Shown here: positions 20,087 to 29,008 of the stretch, piece by piece
Position numbering within the stretch: position 1 is the first letter of the stretch
Layout of the letters: each line of letters starts with the position of its first letter
NCBI GenBank assembly: GCA_003116975.1
Contig: BGKB01000025.1
Location: forward strand, 372,001-436,000
From: Aurantiochytrium sp. KH105
Lineage: Eukaryota; Sar; Bigyra; Thraustochytrida; Thraustochytriidae
DNA length: 64,000 nt
Reading direction: 5' to 3'
Notes under the pieces: model-generated
Told to the model about the DNA's origin: nothing
Database searches by the model: none
Seen by the model: the letters and a program-made list of their open reading frames with translations, nothing else
Position numbers and translations under genes: made by a program

Positions 20087-20704
20087 TTCCTTGGAGGTTT
20101 TGGCTAAACTCTTTTCGAGCGTCCTGAATTCGTTTCAGATGCAGCGATCAATTCACGAGAGCACTGCAAGCGTGTGGCCCGGAAGGGCAAGGCCGACCTC
20201 GACCTCGTCCTGTCGAGACCCGCGCTGCAAGACTGTAGTCTGCCCGTCGCTTCGATCTCGAATTCGCGGTTTGCTCGCCTGTTTGCTCTCTCGAGCTGTG
20301 ATTGAGAGGCGAATTCATCGTTTTTTATTTTGTTTTTAAAGAGGAGTGGGTACCCGGCCCGGCGCTCTGAGCTGCGCTGGAAAAGTCTGGCCCGTTACCT
20401 CCTGATTCTCCGTCCTTTCCGTGTTCTCTTATGTTCGCAGCGGCCTCTGGCAGCTGGCCGGCCGCGACATGGTCGCGCGCGTACCTTGACCTTACCTCTC
20501 CGAGGATTGCGTCATCGGGTTCTCCGTTGGTGCTGCTCGGCTGGCTTTCCGCCAGCACGTTCTCGTATTTGGGCCGGGCAAGTAACACTCCGCGCGCAGA
20601 GAACCTGTTTTCATCGGTGGCGGCTGTTTCTGGTGGCTTGTAGCTGGCAATCCAGCACGAGGCCGTGGCCAGACGATCGCACACCGTCGCGTTCTCCGTG
20701 TCCC

Positions 20705-20740
20705 GTTCGGGCGGGCGGGCGGGCGGGCGGGCGGGCGGCC
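20705..20740. repeat. GGGC tetranucleotide array, G-quadruplex-prone
   Basis: About eight copies of GGGC on the plus strand provide many consecutive G-triplets separated by one base. It lies about 620-650 bases upstream of the large membrane-protein start. Confidence 0.85.
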
Positions 20741-20894
20741 CAGCCAGCCAGCTCGTGAATGGCCGTCCGTCTGAATTCGACGCTGCGACACCTACGTCTA
20801 ACCCCCACGCGGTCCTGATGTAAGGCCCAAGCACGAGATGCTGAAGACCTTCGTAACTGTGGGCACCGGGTACCCAGTTCTCTCCCGCTGGTCG

Positions 20895-20950
20895 CTTCGC
20901 CTCGCCTCGCCTCGACTCAACTCGACTCGATTTGCCTTGACTCGACTCGT
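20895..20950. repeat. CTCGA/CTCGC pentanucleotide tract
   Basis: CTCGC units grade into CTCGA and CTCAA units and end in CTTGACTCGACTCG. It is an imperfect pentamer array of the same type as those near the P450 and carnitine acyltransferase genes. Confidence 0.8.
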
Positions 20951-22038
20951 CACGGTCCTGTCCCATCCCTCGCCAGCGGCCCGCGGCAAGCAGCGCAGCC
21001 CAGCGCGTGCACGCGACAATCGTCGGCGCGGGCTGTGGCGGCAGGCCGCGCGTGCAGCAGCAGCGCGTGCAGCGCTTTGACATGTGAGCGGCGAGGGTGT
21101 GTGCGCGTGGTGGGTGGGGGTGGCGGGGTCCTCGCGAGTCGTCTAACGGCACAGGCTGTTCTTGAGTCTATTTTTGACGGGAAAAGCGCGTGCATGATCC
21201 TTTGCTGTGGCGATTAGGCTCGGAGCAGGACTGCACAGGATTTGATTTTTTGCCGTGGCAGCTTTCAAATTGATGAAGGAGCGCGCAAGACTTGCGGCGA
21301 TGCACTCGGAAAAATCTCTTGGACAGAGGAAGTGGCTGCTCAGAGGCAGGTTGAATTTGGACGCACGGAGAAGGGAAAAGGGACATTTACGCAGAGAAAG
21401 CAACTCTCTTGTGAAACTAACTGTCTCGCGCAAGCCGGGAAAGAGCTTGGTTGTGAGTATAGCCATTTGTTTGCAACTGAGAAAATTGTCTTGCAGAAAC
21501 TAAGTTTCTCGCGCAACTTGACAAGCCGCGAAAGAGCTTGTTTGTTAGTAGAACCAAAGATCCGCCCGGCAAAGCTTCAAAATTGCGATTGGGACCGCAA
21601 TGACTGGTTAAAAGTATTTTGACCTCGGCCGTGAAGAGCGAGTCGTCCAGTCATCCGGCAGTACAGCTCCTGCTCCCTCTACACCGCTGTCCCACCTGGC
21701 ATTACAAATCTTGCTCCCTCTGCACCTGTCCTTTTCTATAGGATCTCCTTTCATTGTTGGGGTCTTGCGTTCACCGCTGGTAGACCAGTCGAGGTGCTTT
21801 GCCAATAAACCAGTCGAGGGCGCTTTCTTAGCAATGCGAAAGATCCTCAATGTAGAACTATGTATACTACTGTCTCAAGCCGGAGCTCATGCTGGCTCGT
21901 CGGAGAACAACAGATTCGACTGCTGTCAAAAGTCATTCAAACAAATTTGAGAGAAAAAAATAAGGAGTTATCAAGCGCATGCATTTGTTTCATTTGCAAT
22001 GGGTCTAGTTAGAAAATAGTAAGAAAAAAAAATCAGTC

Positions 22039-23463
22039 CTAGGGCGTGGCAGGCAGACTTTGCGAGAGACTCTGCTCCTTGGCAGGATCACGTGTGCGAA
22101 CCCACTGCTTGTTTGCAGGAGCAACGAATCCGCCACGGCCGCGACCTCGGCCCCGTGACAAGTAGCCACCACCGCTTCCGCCTCCGCCTCCTCGATAAAA
22201 GCTGCTTCCTCGGCCTCGATAGCCACCCCGATAGCCGCCCCGATAGTTGTTGCCACGGTAGCCGCCACGAAATCCTCCGCGATAATACTGACTATCAGCC
22301 CCGTCATCGCCTGCTACGCCGCCGCTCTCAGCATTGGCACGAGTAGCACCTGCGCCCCAAGCAGGCTTGCTTTCAGCGTTTTCGTCCTCGCCTGCTCCAC
22401 CTCCTGCTGCGTTTTCATGATCATCAACCGCGTCGTCATCATCGTGTTGATCTCCATCGGCGGCATTGCTGTGATCTTCAAGACCCTCACGAGTAAAAGT
22501 CATGTTGCCTTTCGGCGTTGGTGCGTGCCCTTGTGTCTCCTTGGTCACTTCAACCATACCGCTGCCGTCATCGGCCTTGACGAAGGTGCGGTTACCAAAG
22601 ACGCGGCCGCCCCGGCCACCTCCGCCACCAAATCCGCCTCGTTGGGCAAAAGAGTCTTGACGGCTTTGTGCGTGCGCACCAAAACCTCCCGGAAGAATCG
22701 GTGTCGATGGTGCTGATCCGATAATGCTCGAGGTCACGGCATCGCCATCGTCGTCTTCATTGTTGCCCTCCTCATCCATGCCGTTGTCTCCGCTGTGCTG
22801 CTTCTCCGCGTCTCCAAAACGAGACCAAACCATGGCACCTCTGCCCGCGGGAGCCACAGGCGGCCCAGCGCCGGCCCCGCTCGAAGTCGTAGCCGATTCC
22901 ATCTCCTTGGGTTGTGGCGCTGACGGGTCCTTGGAGGCACGAAACGCGGCAAAGTCTCCGGGAGTGCCGCTCTTGAGGTAGTCCAGGTACAGCGAAGCGA
23001 GAGGAGAAATGTTTGCCTCTTCTTCAGCAGGGTCCTGCCCAGCCGACTCCAGAGGACGCTTGCGTGACCGGTCCATGGGGATGAATTCATTGTTTCGTTT
23101 GACCTCTTGCTTGAGCTGTTCCTTTTCGCGCTCAAGAGCGGCCATCTTTTCTTTCATAAGAGCCAGTTCTTCCTCGGGCGTGGGGCCGATGCGCAGCGTC
23201 TTTTTGAGCTCGCCCGTTAGCCACTCGCACAGGGCCTCCGAGTAGTCGCCTTCTGCAACCTCGGCAAGGTCCGCAGCGATCTTGCCCATCTTGATGTGAT
23301 TGTTCAACATCACAAAGAGGTACTCTACAAACGTAGGGTCCGCATCTTCGCCCGTGAGTTCGAGCAGCTTCGCCGACACCTTGTCGCTCAAACGCTGCAC
23401 CTCCCCTTCGCCCAGCTCGCGGTCCTCCGCCAGCGCGAACTCGCGCCAGGCGCCGTCGCCCAT
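22039..23463 (-). CDS. RNA-binding protein with PWI-like N-terminus and RGG C-terminus
   Basis: The 474-residue product looks like an mRNA-processing or transport factor. Its first ~95 residues (LSDKVSAKLLEL...FVEYLFVMLNN...YSEALCEWLTGELKK) resemble the PWI-like helical domain of RBM26/27 and the Nab2/ZC3H14 N-terminus. A coiled coil rich in Lys/Glu follows (about 98-125), then a segment ISPLASLYLDYLKSG, then acidic low-complexity sequence, and finally a dense RGG/RGGY region (about 395-455) that would bind RNA. The tail KQWVRTRDP is distinct. No RRM or CCCH zinc finger is seen, which separates it from RBM26/27. The start at 23463 was chosen because upstream in-frame sequence is Cys/Gly repeat translation. 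Function is inferred from domain type. Confidence 0.8.
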   Translation of the reverse strand: MGDGAWREFALAEDRELGEGEVQRLSDKVSAKLLELTGEDADPTFVEYLFVMLNNHIKMGKIAADLAEVAEGDYSEALCEWLTGELKKTLRIGPTPEEELALMKEKMAALEREKEQLKQEVKRNNEFIPMDRSRKRPLESAGQDPAEEEANISPLASLYLDYLKSGTPGDFAAFRASKDPSAPQPKEMESATTSSGAGAGPPVAPAGRGAMVWSRFGDAEKQHSGDNGMDEEGNNEDDDGDAVTSSIIGSAPSTPILPGGFGAHAQSRQDSFAQRGGFGGGGGRGGRVFGNRTFVKADDGSGMVEVTKETQGHAPTPKGNMTFTREGLEDHSNAADGDQHDDDDAVDDHENAAGGGAGEDENAESKPAWGAGATRANAESGGVAGDDGADSQYYRGGFRGGYRGNNYRGGYRGGYRGRGSSFYRGGGGGSGGGYLSRGRGRGRGGFVAPANKQWVRTRDPAKEQSLSQSLPATP

Positions 23464-24210
23464 CTCGATTTTCCCCAGCCCCGCGTCCGGCCCGCCGCAG
23501 CCGCCGCAGCCGCAGCAGCCGCAGCCGCAGCAGCCGCCCTCGCGCCGCTCCCGCCCGCCCGCCGCGCCGCCGCCGCCGGCCCGCCCCCGCGCGCGAGCGA
23601 CACCGNCCTCGCGCCGCTCCCGCCCGCCCGCCGCGCCGCCGCCGCCGGCCCGCCCCTGCGCGCGAGCGACTCCGGCTCCGGCGCCGTCTCCGCGTCCGTC
23701 TCGCCGCCGTTCAAGTCGTTCTGGGCGTCGGGCGGGCGCGGCCTCCCCGCGGGCCCCCAATCGGGCGCGGCGCCGGAATGGGGCGCCCGATTGGGGGCCC
23801 GCGGATGGCGCGGCGACGGCGACGGGGTAGCCGGGGACGATGGCGAGCACGGGGGCGAGGCCGAGCACGGAGATTTCGGCGTCGGTGGTGGCGTCCTCGG
23901 AGGGCGCGAGCACCAGGCTCCGCGAGGAGGACCTGGGCGACGCGAACGCTCTCGCTGCAGAGCGCCAACTTGAAGAGGAGGCCGCCTCGACGCACGCGGG
24001 GCGCGGCGCTACGCTCGTGCGTGCCGAGCGAGCGTGCGGCGCGGGAGGGCGCGAGCGCGGAGGGCGTCTCGTCGGCGGGACCGCGCGGGGAGGGAGATGA
24101 GGAGCTCGACGGCGAGATGGTTGAGGCGGCTGCGGACCCCGTCTCCAGGGCCGGCGGCGGCGTCGTCGACCTCGGCAGCAGCGACGACGAGCGGGCGGCC
24201 TGCGCGGACG
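23464..24210. other. Shared upstream region of the RGG and M20 genes
   Basis: This very GC-rich stretch separates two divergent start codons, so it must include both promoters. It contains a 69-bp tandem duplication with one undetermined base. Frames of both flanking genes remain open through it, but their translations (runs of Ala, Pro, Arg, Gly) look non-coding. Confidence 0.6.
23533..23670. repeat. 69-bp tandem duplication with an N at the junction
   Basis: Positions about 23533-23601 and 23602-23670 are copies of one GC-rich 69-mer beginning near CCTCGCGCCGCTCCCGCC. They differ at one clear base (CCCCC versus CCCCT) plus the N at 23606. It may be a real duplication or a contig join with overlapping ends. 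Confidence 0.85.
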
Positions 24211-25488
24211 ATGTCCCGGGCCATGTCGCAACGGAGGGCGACCAACGTGCACACGGATATCCAGCGCCGCGTGCGTGAGGAGTGGGAGGATGTCAGGAAG
24301 GACCTGCACATGCACCCCGAGCTGGGGCTCGAGGAGGAGCGCACGTCGAAATTGGTCGTGAAGAAACTGCAATCGTTTGGCATGGATCAAATCCGAACGG
24401 GCATTGGCGGGACCGGCGTGGTCGGCACGCTCAAGGGCACGCAAAGAAGCAGTGAGGGCGACCCGGCCGCGCTACGCGAGATTGGCTTCCGCGCCGACAT
24501 GGACTGTTTGCCCATGCAAGAAGCCAATGACTTTGGCCACAAGTCCCGCACTCCTGGCAGATTCCACGGCTGCGGTCACGACGGCCACACCACCATGGTA
24601 CTCGCGGCCGCAGAGCATCTCGCAAAGCGGAGAGACACCTTTGCAGGAACGGTACATTTCATCTTTCAGCCTGCAGAAGAGAACTTTGGAGGGGCGCGTC
24701 TTATGATCGAGGATGGTCTACTCGTGGAACACACGTGTTGTGACGAGATCTATGGTGTGCACAACTGGCCTTACCCGGAAGTGCCCCCAGGGTTTTTTGC
24801 GGTGCGCAGCGGACCCATCATGGCCAGCGCGGACGAATTTGAGATAATCATCAAGGGCGAGGGCGGCCACGCCGCAATGCCGCACCTTACGGTGGATCCC
24901 ATCACAATCGGCGCGCAGCTCGTGTCAGCGCTGCAGACGGTGGTTTCGCGGGGAAATGACCCACTGCAACCGGTCGTTCTTAGCATCACAAGGTTCAATG
25001 CCGGATCTGCATTTAACGTGATTCCCAACACGGCTGTTCTCTGTGGCACGGTCCGCGCCTTCCGCGAGGACGACCGCAGTCGTGTGCAGGCGCAACTCGA
25101 ACGCATGTCGCAGAGTGTCTGCATGGCCTCGAACGCGACTGCCACTGTAAACTATTACCGCGGCTATCCGCCCACCGTAAACTCCAAGAATCAAGCCGAG
25201 TATGCTCGCCAGGCAGCAGAACTCGCTTTTGGCGTTGACAATGTACTTGTGGACTGCGATCCCTCGCTCGCTGCAGAGGATTTCTCTTACATGCTCGATC
25301 AAGTTGGAGGTGCCTACGCTTGGGTCGGGGCCGACTCTCCGGGCAAGCTCCACGAAACGAACTTTGACTTTGACGACTCTATCATTCCCGTCACTGTCCA
25401 ATATTATGTCAACCTCGTTAATCTCCGTTTGGCTGCAAAGACCGCATCAGGCACTTCCGGTTCGGCTGCGGATGAGGCCACCATGTAG
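24211..25488 (+). CDS. M20 family metallo-amidohydrolase
   Basis: M20D enzymes hydrolyse N-acyl amino acids, hippurate-like compounds or auxin conjugates using two metal ions. The 425-residue product has all the family signatures: HPELGLEEERTS near the N-terminus, the metal ligand cluster CGHDGH at 121-126, catalytic glutamate in QPAEE at 153-157, GVHNWP, the dimerisation-domain segment GHAAMPHLTVDP, and the final ligand region AEDFSYML. Length fits the family. ATG codons at 24211 and 24223 are both possible starts; I used the first. No signal peptide is evident, so it is probably cytosolic. The precise substrate cannot be told from sequence. Confidence 0.93.
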   Translation: MSRAMSQRRATNVHTDIQRRVREEWEDVRKDLHMHPELGLEEERTSKLVVKKLQSFGMDQIRTGIGGTGVVGTLKGTQRSSEGDPAALREIGFRADMDCLPMQEANDFGHKSRTPGRFHGCGHDGHTTMVLAAAEHLAKRRDTFAGTVHFIFQPAEENFGGARLMIEDGLLVEHTCCDEIYGVHNWPYPEVPPGFFAVRSGPIMASADEFEIIIKGEGGHAAMPHLTVDPITIGAQLVSALQTVVSRGNDPLQPVVLSITRFNAGSAFNVIPNTAVLCGTVRAFREDDRSRVQAQLERMSQSVCMASNATATVNYYRGYPPTVNSKNQAEYARQAAELAFGVDNVLVDCDPSLAAEDFSYMLDQVGGAYAWVGADSPGKLHETNFDFDDSIIPVTVQYYVNLVNLRLAAKTASGTSGSAADEATM

Positions 25489-25828
25489 CAGCTCGCAACA
25501 AGCAAGATCGATTTCACAACAGTTAGTCGCAATGAAATACATCAAGTCTAATGTAAATCAATCTGCAATGCGAAACTTGCTTGGCGTCTTTCAAAGTTCG
25601 GACGCCCATCAACAACGACTACCTTTATGATCACTATTATCGCTAGTTTCATTTCGACGACAGAGGCCTAGAATTGCGCGGTCTTACGCGTCACGTTGCC
25701 ATCATCCATACCTGTCTTGACAAATGGGGGGGGGGGGGGAAAGAGGAGTGTTTCCCCTCTTCTTTTTTAGCCATGATGTGTGGCCAGATAGAACCACAAC
25801 ACAAGAACAACGAGAACAACAACCGAGC
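25489..25828. other. Intergenic region, M20 to sphingomyelin-synthase-like gene
   Basis: AT-richer than its neighbours, with a run of about twelve G at 25727-25739 roughly 90 bases before the next start codon. No gene is seen. Confidence 0.5.
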
Positions 25829-26743
25829 ATGGCCGAGAGGGCCGAGGCAGAGCGGCGTGGCGGAATAGCAAACGACGGCGACGACGGTCTCGCCGCACCG
25901 CTGCTGCAAGGCCTCGCGGCGCTCAGCGACGTACGCCAAGACGTCGAAGGTAACGATGAGCCAGCCATTGAAAATGCTTGGGTCTACGAAGAAGCCTTGC
26001 GCCTGCGAAAACGTGCGCCCCAGCTCGTAGCCGGCGTGGCGTACCTGGCGTACTTTGGAATGATGGTCTTTCGCAACTTGGCATTCTATCGCGTCGATAC
26101 CTCCGCAGACGTTGCAAGACTCCCCGACGTTGGGATGGACCACTTGCCCCTCGTCTCAACATGGTGGTCAACTGCGGTTTGCGAAGCGTGCAATTGGCTC
26201 ACGCAGGCAGCGCTCGTATGTTTGTTAGTGAAAGCAGCTGCCACGGCGGGTTCTCGAACCCGCAAGCGAAATTCCCGTGGCATAGCTCCCTGTACCGCTA
26301 CAGACTTGCTCGAGACATACCTGATCATGCTTGTGCTTGGGCATTCGCTTCGCTTCGCCACATACATCACGACAAGCCTGCCTGGGCCCACGGAAATGTG
26401 CCTCGAGGCAAGCGCTGCAGATGCACGACCTAAAACACCGTTGGATATATTCATCATGAGGATGCCATGGCGTGTCGAAGCCAATTGTGGCGATCTCCTC
26501 TTTAGTGGGCGCATCTTCCAAGCTGCTGTGATTTGGAAATTCTTTCAGCGTCATGCTCGCGAGGTCTTTGCCTGGAGCACATTTTCCCATTACCTTTCTC
26601 TCGCTACATTGGCGCTTCTGACGCTTCTCATGGCTCTCTTCATGTTATCGCGCCGCAACACATACTCGGAAGACATTGTACTCGGACTTGCGCTCGCGCC
26701 TCTACTGTATCATTTCATCACGCACAAGTTTGGCTTCAGATAA
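25829..26743 (+). CDS. Sphingomyelin synthase-like membrane protein, catalytic His lost
   Basis: The 304-residue protein has about five or six transmembrane segments and the order of conserved blocks of the sphingomyelin synthase/SMSr (PAP2-type) family: LPDVGMDHLP (block 1), RFATYITTSLPGP (block 2), CGDLLFSGR at 220-228 (block 3) and RNTYSED at 276-282 (block 4). In active enzymes block 3 reads CGDxxxSGHT and block 4 HYTxD, with two histidines and one aspartate forming the catalytic triad. Here the first histidine is Arg228 and the second is Thr278; only the aspartate remains. I infer a pseudoenzyme or an enzyme with changed chemistry. The gene is convergent with the DNAJC9-like gene, stops 80 bp apart. 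The ATG at 25829 is preferred over an upstream non-ATG extension. Confidence 0.75.
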   Translation: MAERAEAERRGGIANDGDDGLAAPLLQGLAALSDVRQDVEGNDEPAIENAWVYEEALRLRKRAPQLVAGVAYLAYFGMMVFRNLAFYRVDTSADVARLPDVGMDHLPLVSTWWSTAVCEACNWLTQAALVCLLVKAAATAGSRTRKRNSRGIAPCTATDLLETYLIMLVLGHSLRFATYITTSLPGPTEMCLEASAADARPKTPLDIFIMRMPWRVEANCGDLLFSGRIFQAAVIWKFFQRHAREVFAWSTFSHYLSLATLALLTLLMALFMLSRRNTYSEDIVLGLALAPLLYHFITHKFGFR

Positions 26744-26822
26744 AAAGGGCACAGATGGCTTTACTATTATCACTGTAACAAAGTAAGAAGGAAAGAAAGA
26801 ATGGAAACGAGAACTCAACCTC

Positions 26823-28100
26823 TCAAGAGTACTTTGCTGCAAATGCGGCAAAATTTTTGCTTCGAGACGCGTTGCGGTCGCGAAACATCGCAAGAAGGCT
26901 TGGGTCGATGTCACCAAGATCGTCGTCGTGTCCACTCTTCTTCTTTTTTGTCTTTTTGGATTTCTTTTCTTGAGCAGGCTTTGAGTCTTTGGCCTTGCGC
27001 TTGCCACTCTTGGTGCCTGTCTCCGCTGTTTCGCTTTCAGCTTCTTTCTCCTCGACCTTGGCCTCGCGACGACGTTTCGGCTTGCGTCGTTTCGTCTGAC
27101 GCGAAAGTCGAACAAGACTTGCAGGTACCTTGGTTTCTGTCGTCCCGTCGTCATCATACAGAATGTCGTAGCTAGGCAGTGCTGGGGGCCCGTCTTCGTC
27201 CTCGTCCTCATCATCGTCGTCTTGTCCGCTCTCGGGCTCAGGAGCATGCACGGCCACAACTTCGCCTGCGTACCAGTTTGTCCCGCGACGCCATCGCGCT
27301 TCAACAAGAGTACCGACTTCAAAGCCAATCACACTTGATCCCGCTCGGCCGCTTTCGGCGCTTCCTGTTGTGCCTCCTCCTGCTGCTGCTACCTCCTCGT
27401 CCTCGTCCTCGTCGGCTTTGGCAACCTTTTCGGCCTCGTCTTCGTCGTCTGGGACAATGAAGTCATCCATTTCGCCGTCTTCTCCCTCTTCGTCTTCCTC
27501 ATCACCTTCGTGGTAGTCCTCATCGTCGTCCTCTTCTCCGTCCTCATCGTCGCTAAGAATATCCTCCTCTGCAGCATCGAGCTCAGCAACCGTCAGAATT
27601 TGACTCTGCTCGATAGACTCTTTCATTTCTGCAGCAAGTCGACCGTCCTCGACAGCGTTGAGAGCAATGGTGCGGAATCGTTCAGCATCTCCGTCCTCAG
27701 AGCCAATGATGGAGGCTAAAATTGTGCTCATATCGCCATTGTGCGACTTGCAGTAGTCGACAACGTCCTTCTCTTCCGCTTCCGAGTGACGAAATTTGGC
27801 AAGGAAGGAGTCTACATCCTTTTCAGTCACTTCTGTGCCCCGAAATCTCTCATATGCGGACAAGAAGCCGTCGCTCTCGACCATTCCCGTGCGATCATAG
27901 CGTTTGCGCTTCGCAGGATCCTTCAGGATTTCGTACGCCTCGGTCAGCGCCTTGAAGGCAGCCCCATCATCATCTAGCTTTTTCCCCGCCTTGTCTGGAT
28001 GTACCACGAGTGCGCGCCGGTGATAGGCCTTGCGCAGCTCGGCAGCCGTCGCAGCCTTTTCCACGCCCAGGACCTCGTACAGATCAACCTTCTTCGCCAT
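26823..28100 (-). CDS. DNAJC9-type J-domain protein fused to a Tudor-like domain
   Basis: DNAJC9 is an HSP70 co-chaperone that also holds histones H3-H4. The 425-residue product has an N-terminal J domain (6-72) with the HPD motif at 34-36, then the DNAJC9-specific helical region (86-170: YERFRGTEVTEKDVDSFLAKF, NGDMSTILASIIG). A long acidic stretch (175-240) follows. Residues about 261-333 form a Tudor/agenet-like unit (VGTLVEARWRRGTNWYAGEV ... YDILYDDDGTTE) interrupted by an acidic insert at 292-306. A basic, nuclear-type tail (TKRRKPKRRRE) completes it. Animal DNAJC9 lacks the Tudor-like part. Role in histone supply or chromatin is inferred. The start ATG at 28100 directly begins the J domain. 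Confidence 0.87.
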   Translation of the reverse strand: MAKKVDLYEVLGVEKAATAAELRKAYHRRALVVHPDKAGKKLDDDGAAFKALTEAYEILKDPAKRKRYDRTGMVESDGFLSAYERFRGTEVTEKDVDSFLAKFRHSEAEEKDVVDYCKSHNGDMSTILASIIGSEDGDAERFRTIALNAVEDGRLAAEMKESIEQSQILTVAELDAAEEDILSDDEDGEEDDDEDYHEGDEEDEEGEDGEMDDFIVPDDEDEAEKVAKADEDEDEEVAAAGGGTTGSAESGRAGSSVIGFEVGTLVEARWRRGTNWYAGEVVAVHAPEPESGQDDDDEDEDEDGPPALPSYDILYDDDGTTETKVPASLVRLSRQTKRRKPKRRREAKVEEKEAESETAETGTKSGKRKAKDSKPAQEKKSKKTKKKKSGHDDDLGDIDPSLLAMFRDRNASRSKNFAAFAAKYS

Positions 28101-29008
28101 CGTGCTTTCTCTTAACGTGGACGAACGTCTGGACGTCGCACGCGGGCGAGCTTCTTCGGAGCTTGGTCGCAGCGCGGCGTAGCGCGCGCGCGCACACACA
28201 TACACAAGGACTTCACGCGCGAGCACCGCGTCTGTCTGTCTGTCTGTCTAACTGTATGTCGTCCGTCTGGATTGAGTGTTTGCAGGACCTAACCATGACC
28301 CAGGTGTGACCCGTCAAGACGAGCATTATTTTTAGAGCCCTGCGCTCCCACTCGCTCTCACTCGCTACATGCAAGAATGTGAACCAAAAGCTCGCCATCG
28401 CTTCAGCAGAACCGCGCCCAAGCAGATACAGGCCAAGCTTAGGCGTTCGTCTTGCAGCACATTCATGCGATCATAGCCGTCGAAGCGTGACGGGTGTGTT
28501 GTCTTCGAACTTTTGGGGGGATTGCCGTGTATACACGTCAGGATCGCCAGGGTGAATTCGGTTCTGGCAAGGCAAACTGGTCTGGTGGTGGCGCTCGGTG
28601 GTCTCGCCAACTTAAAGGTTCATTTAGAGGATGTAGGGGCGAGCTTGTTGATCACAAAACCCTCTGCTGGCGCGTGCTGCGAACGCTGTTAGATTTGCCT
28701 CACCATCGCATGCATGAACTTGTGGCTGTCGAGATAGGGTTGTAGAGACTTCCCATGGGTACAAGATTGACTTCACCGCTTCTGTGGCGCTGCTGTTTAT
28801 TCACGCCATTTCCATTCCCCACAAGGGGCAGATCGCGATAAATGGCCGTTATAGAGAGCGAAATTTATCGAAGACAAAAACAGCAAGTCAGTGCTTCTCG
28901 TAATTTTCTTTACCCGTCCTCACATTTCACATTTTACAATTCACAATCGGTTCCTTTATATTTTACATGATCATTGCGAAATATCAAACTCTCGTCAGGC
29001 CTTTCGTG
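28101..29008. other. Intergenic region with GTCT microsatellite
   Basis: The left part is the upstream DNA of the DNAJC9-like gene and has a (GTCT)n array of five copies at 28230-28250. The right part is the 3' flank of the ankyrin-type gene and is AT-rich. I see no supported gene. Confidence 0.5.

Larger units (their letters stand above)
20087..22038. other. Two-kilobase intergenic region
   Basis: This region carries the upstream DNA of the large membrane-protein gene and the 3' flank of the RGG gene. It contains a GGGC array (20705-20740), a CTCGA pentamer tract (20895-20950) and an imperfect ~55-bp direct repeat at about 21412-21475 and 21494-21560, each with TCTCGCGCAA and GAAAGAGCTTG. 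A minus-strand frame of 275 codons at 20325-21152 is repeat-rich and unlike any family I know, so I do not call it. Confidence 0.5.

Noticed and set aside
20325-21152. A 275-codon minus-strand frame upstream of the large membrane-protein gene
   Set aside because: It crosses GGGC and CTCGA arrays and has no recognisable domain.
23464-24444. In-frame upstream extension of the RGG protein
   Set aside because: It is poly-Arg, Ala and Gly/Cys translation of the divergent GC-rich region and overlaps the M20 coding start on the other strand.
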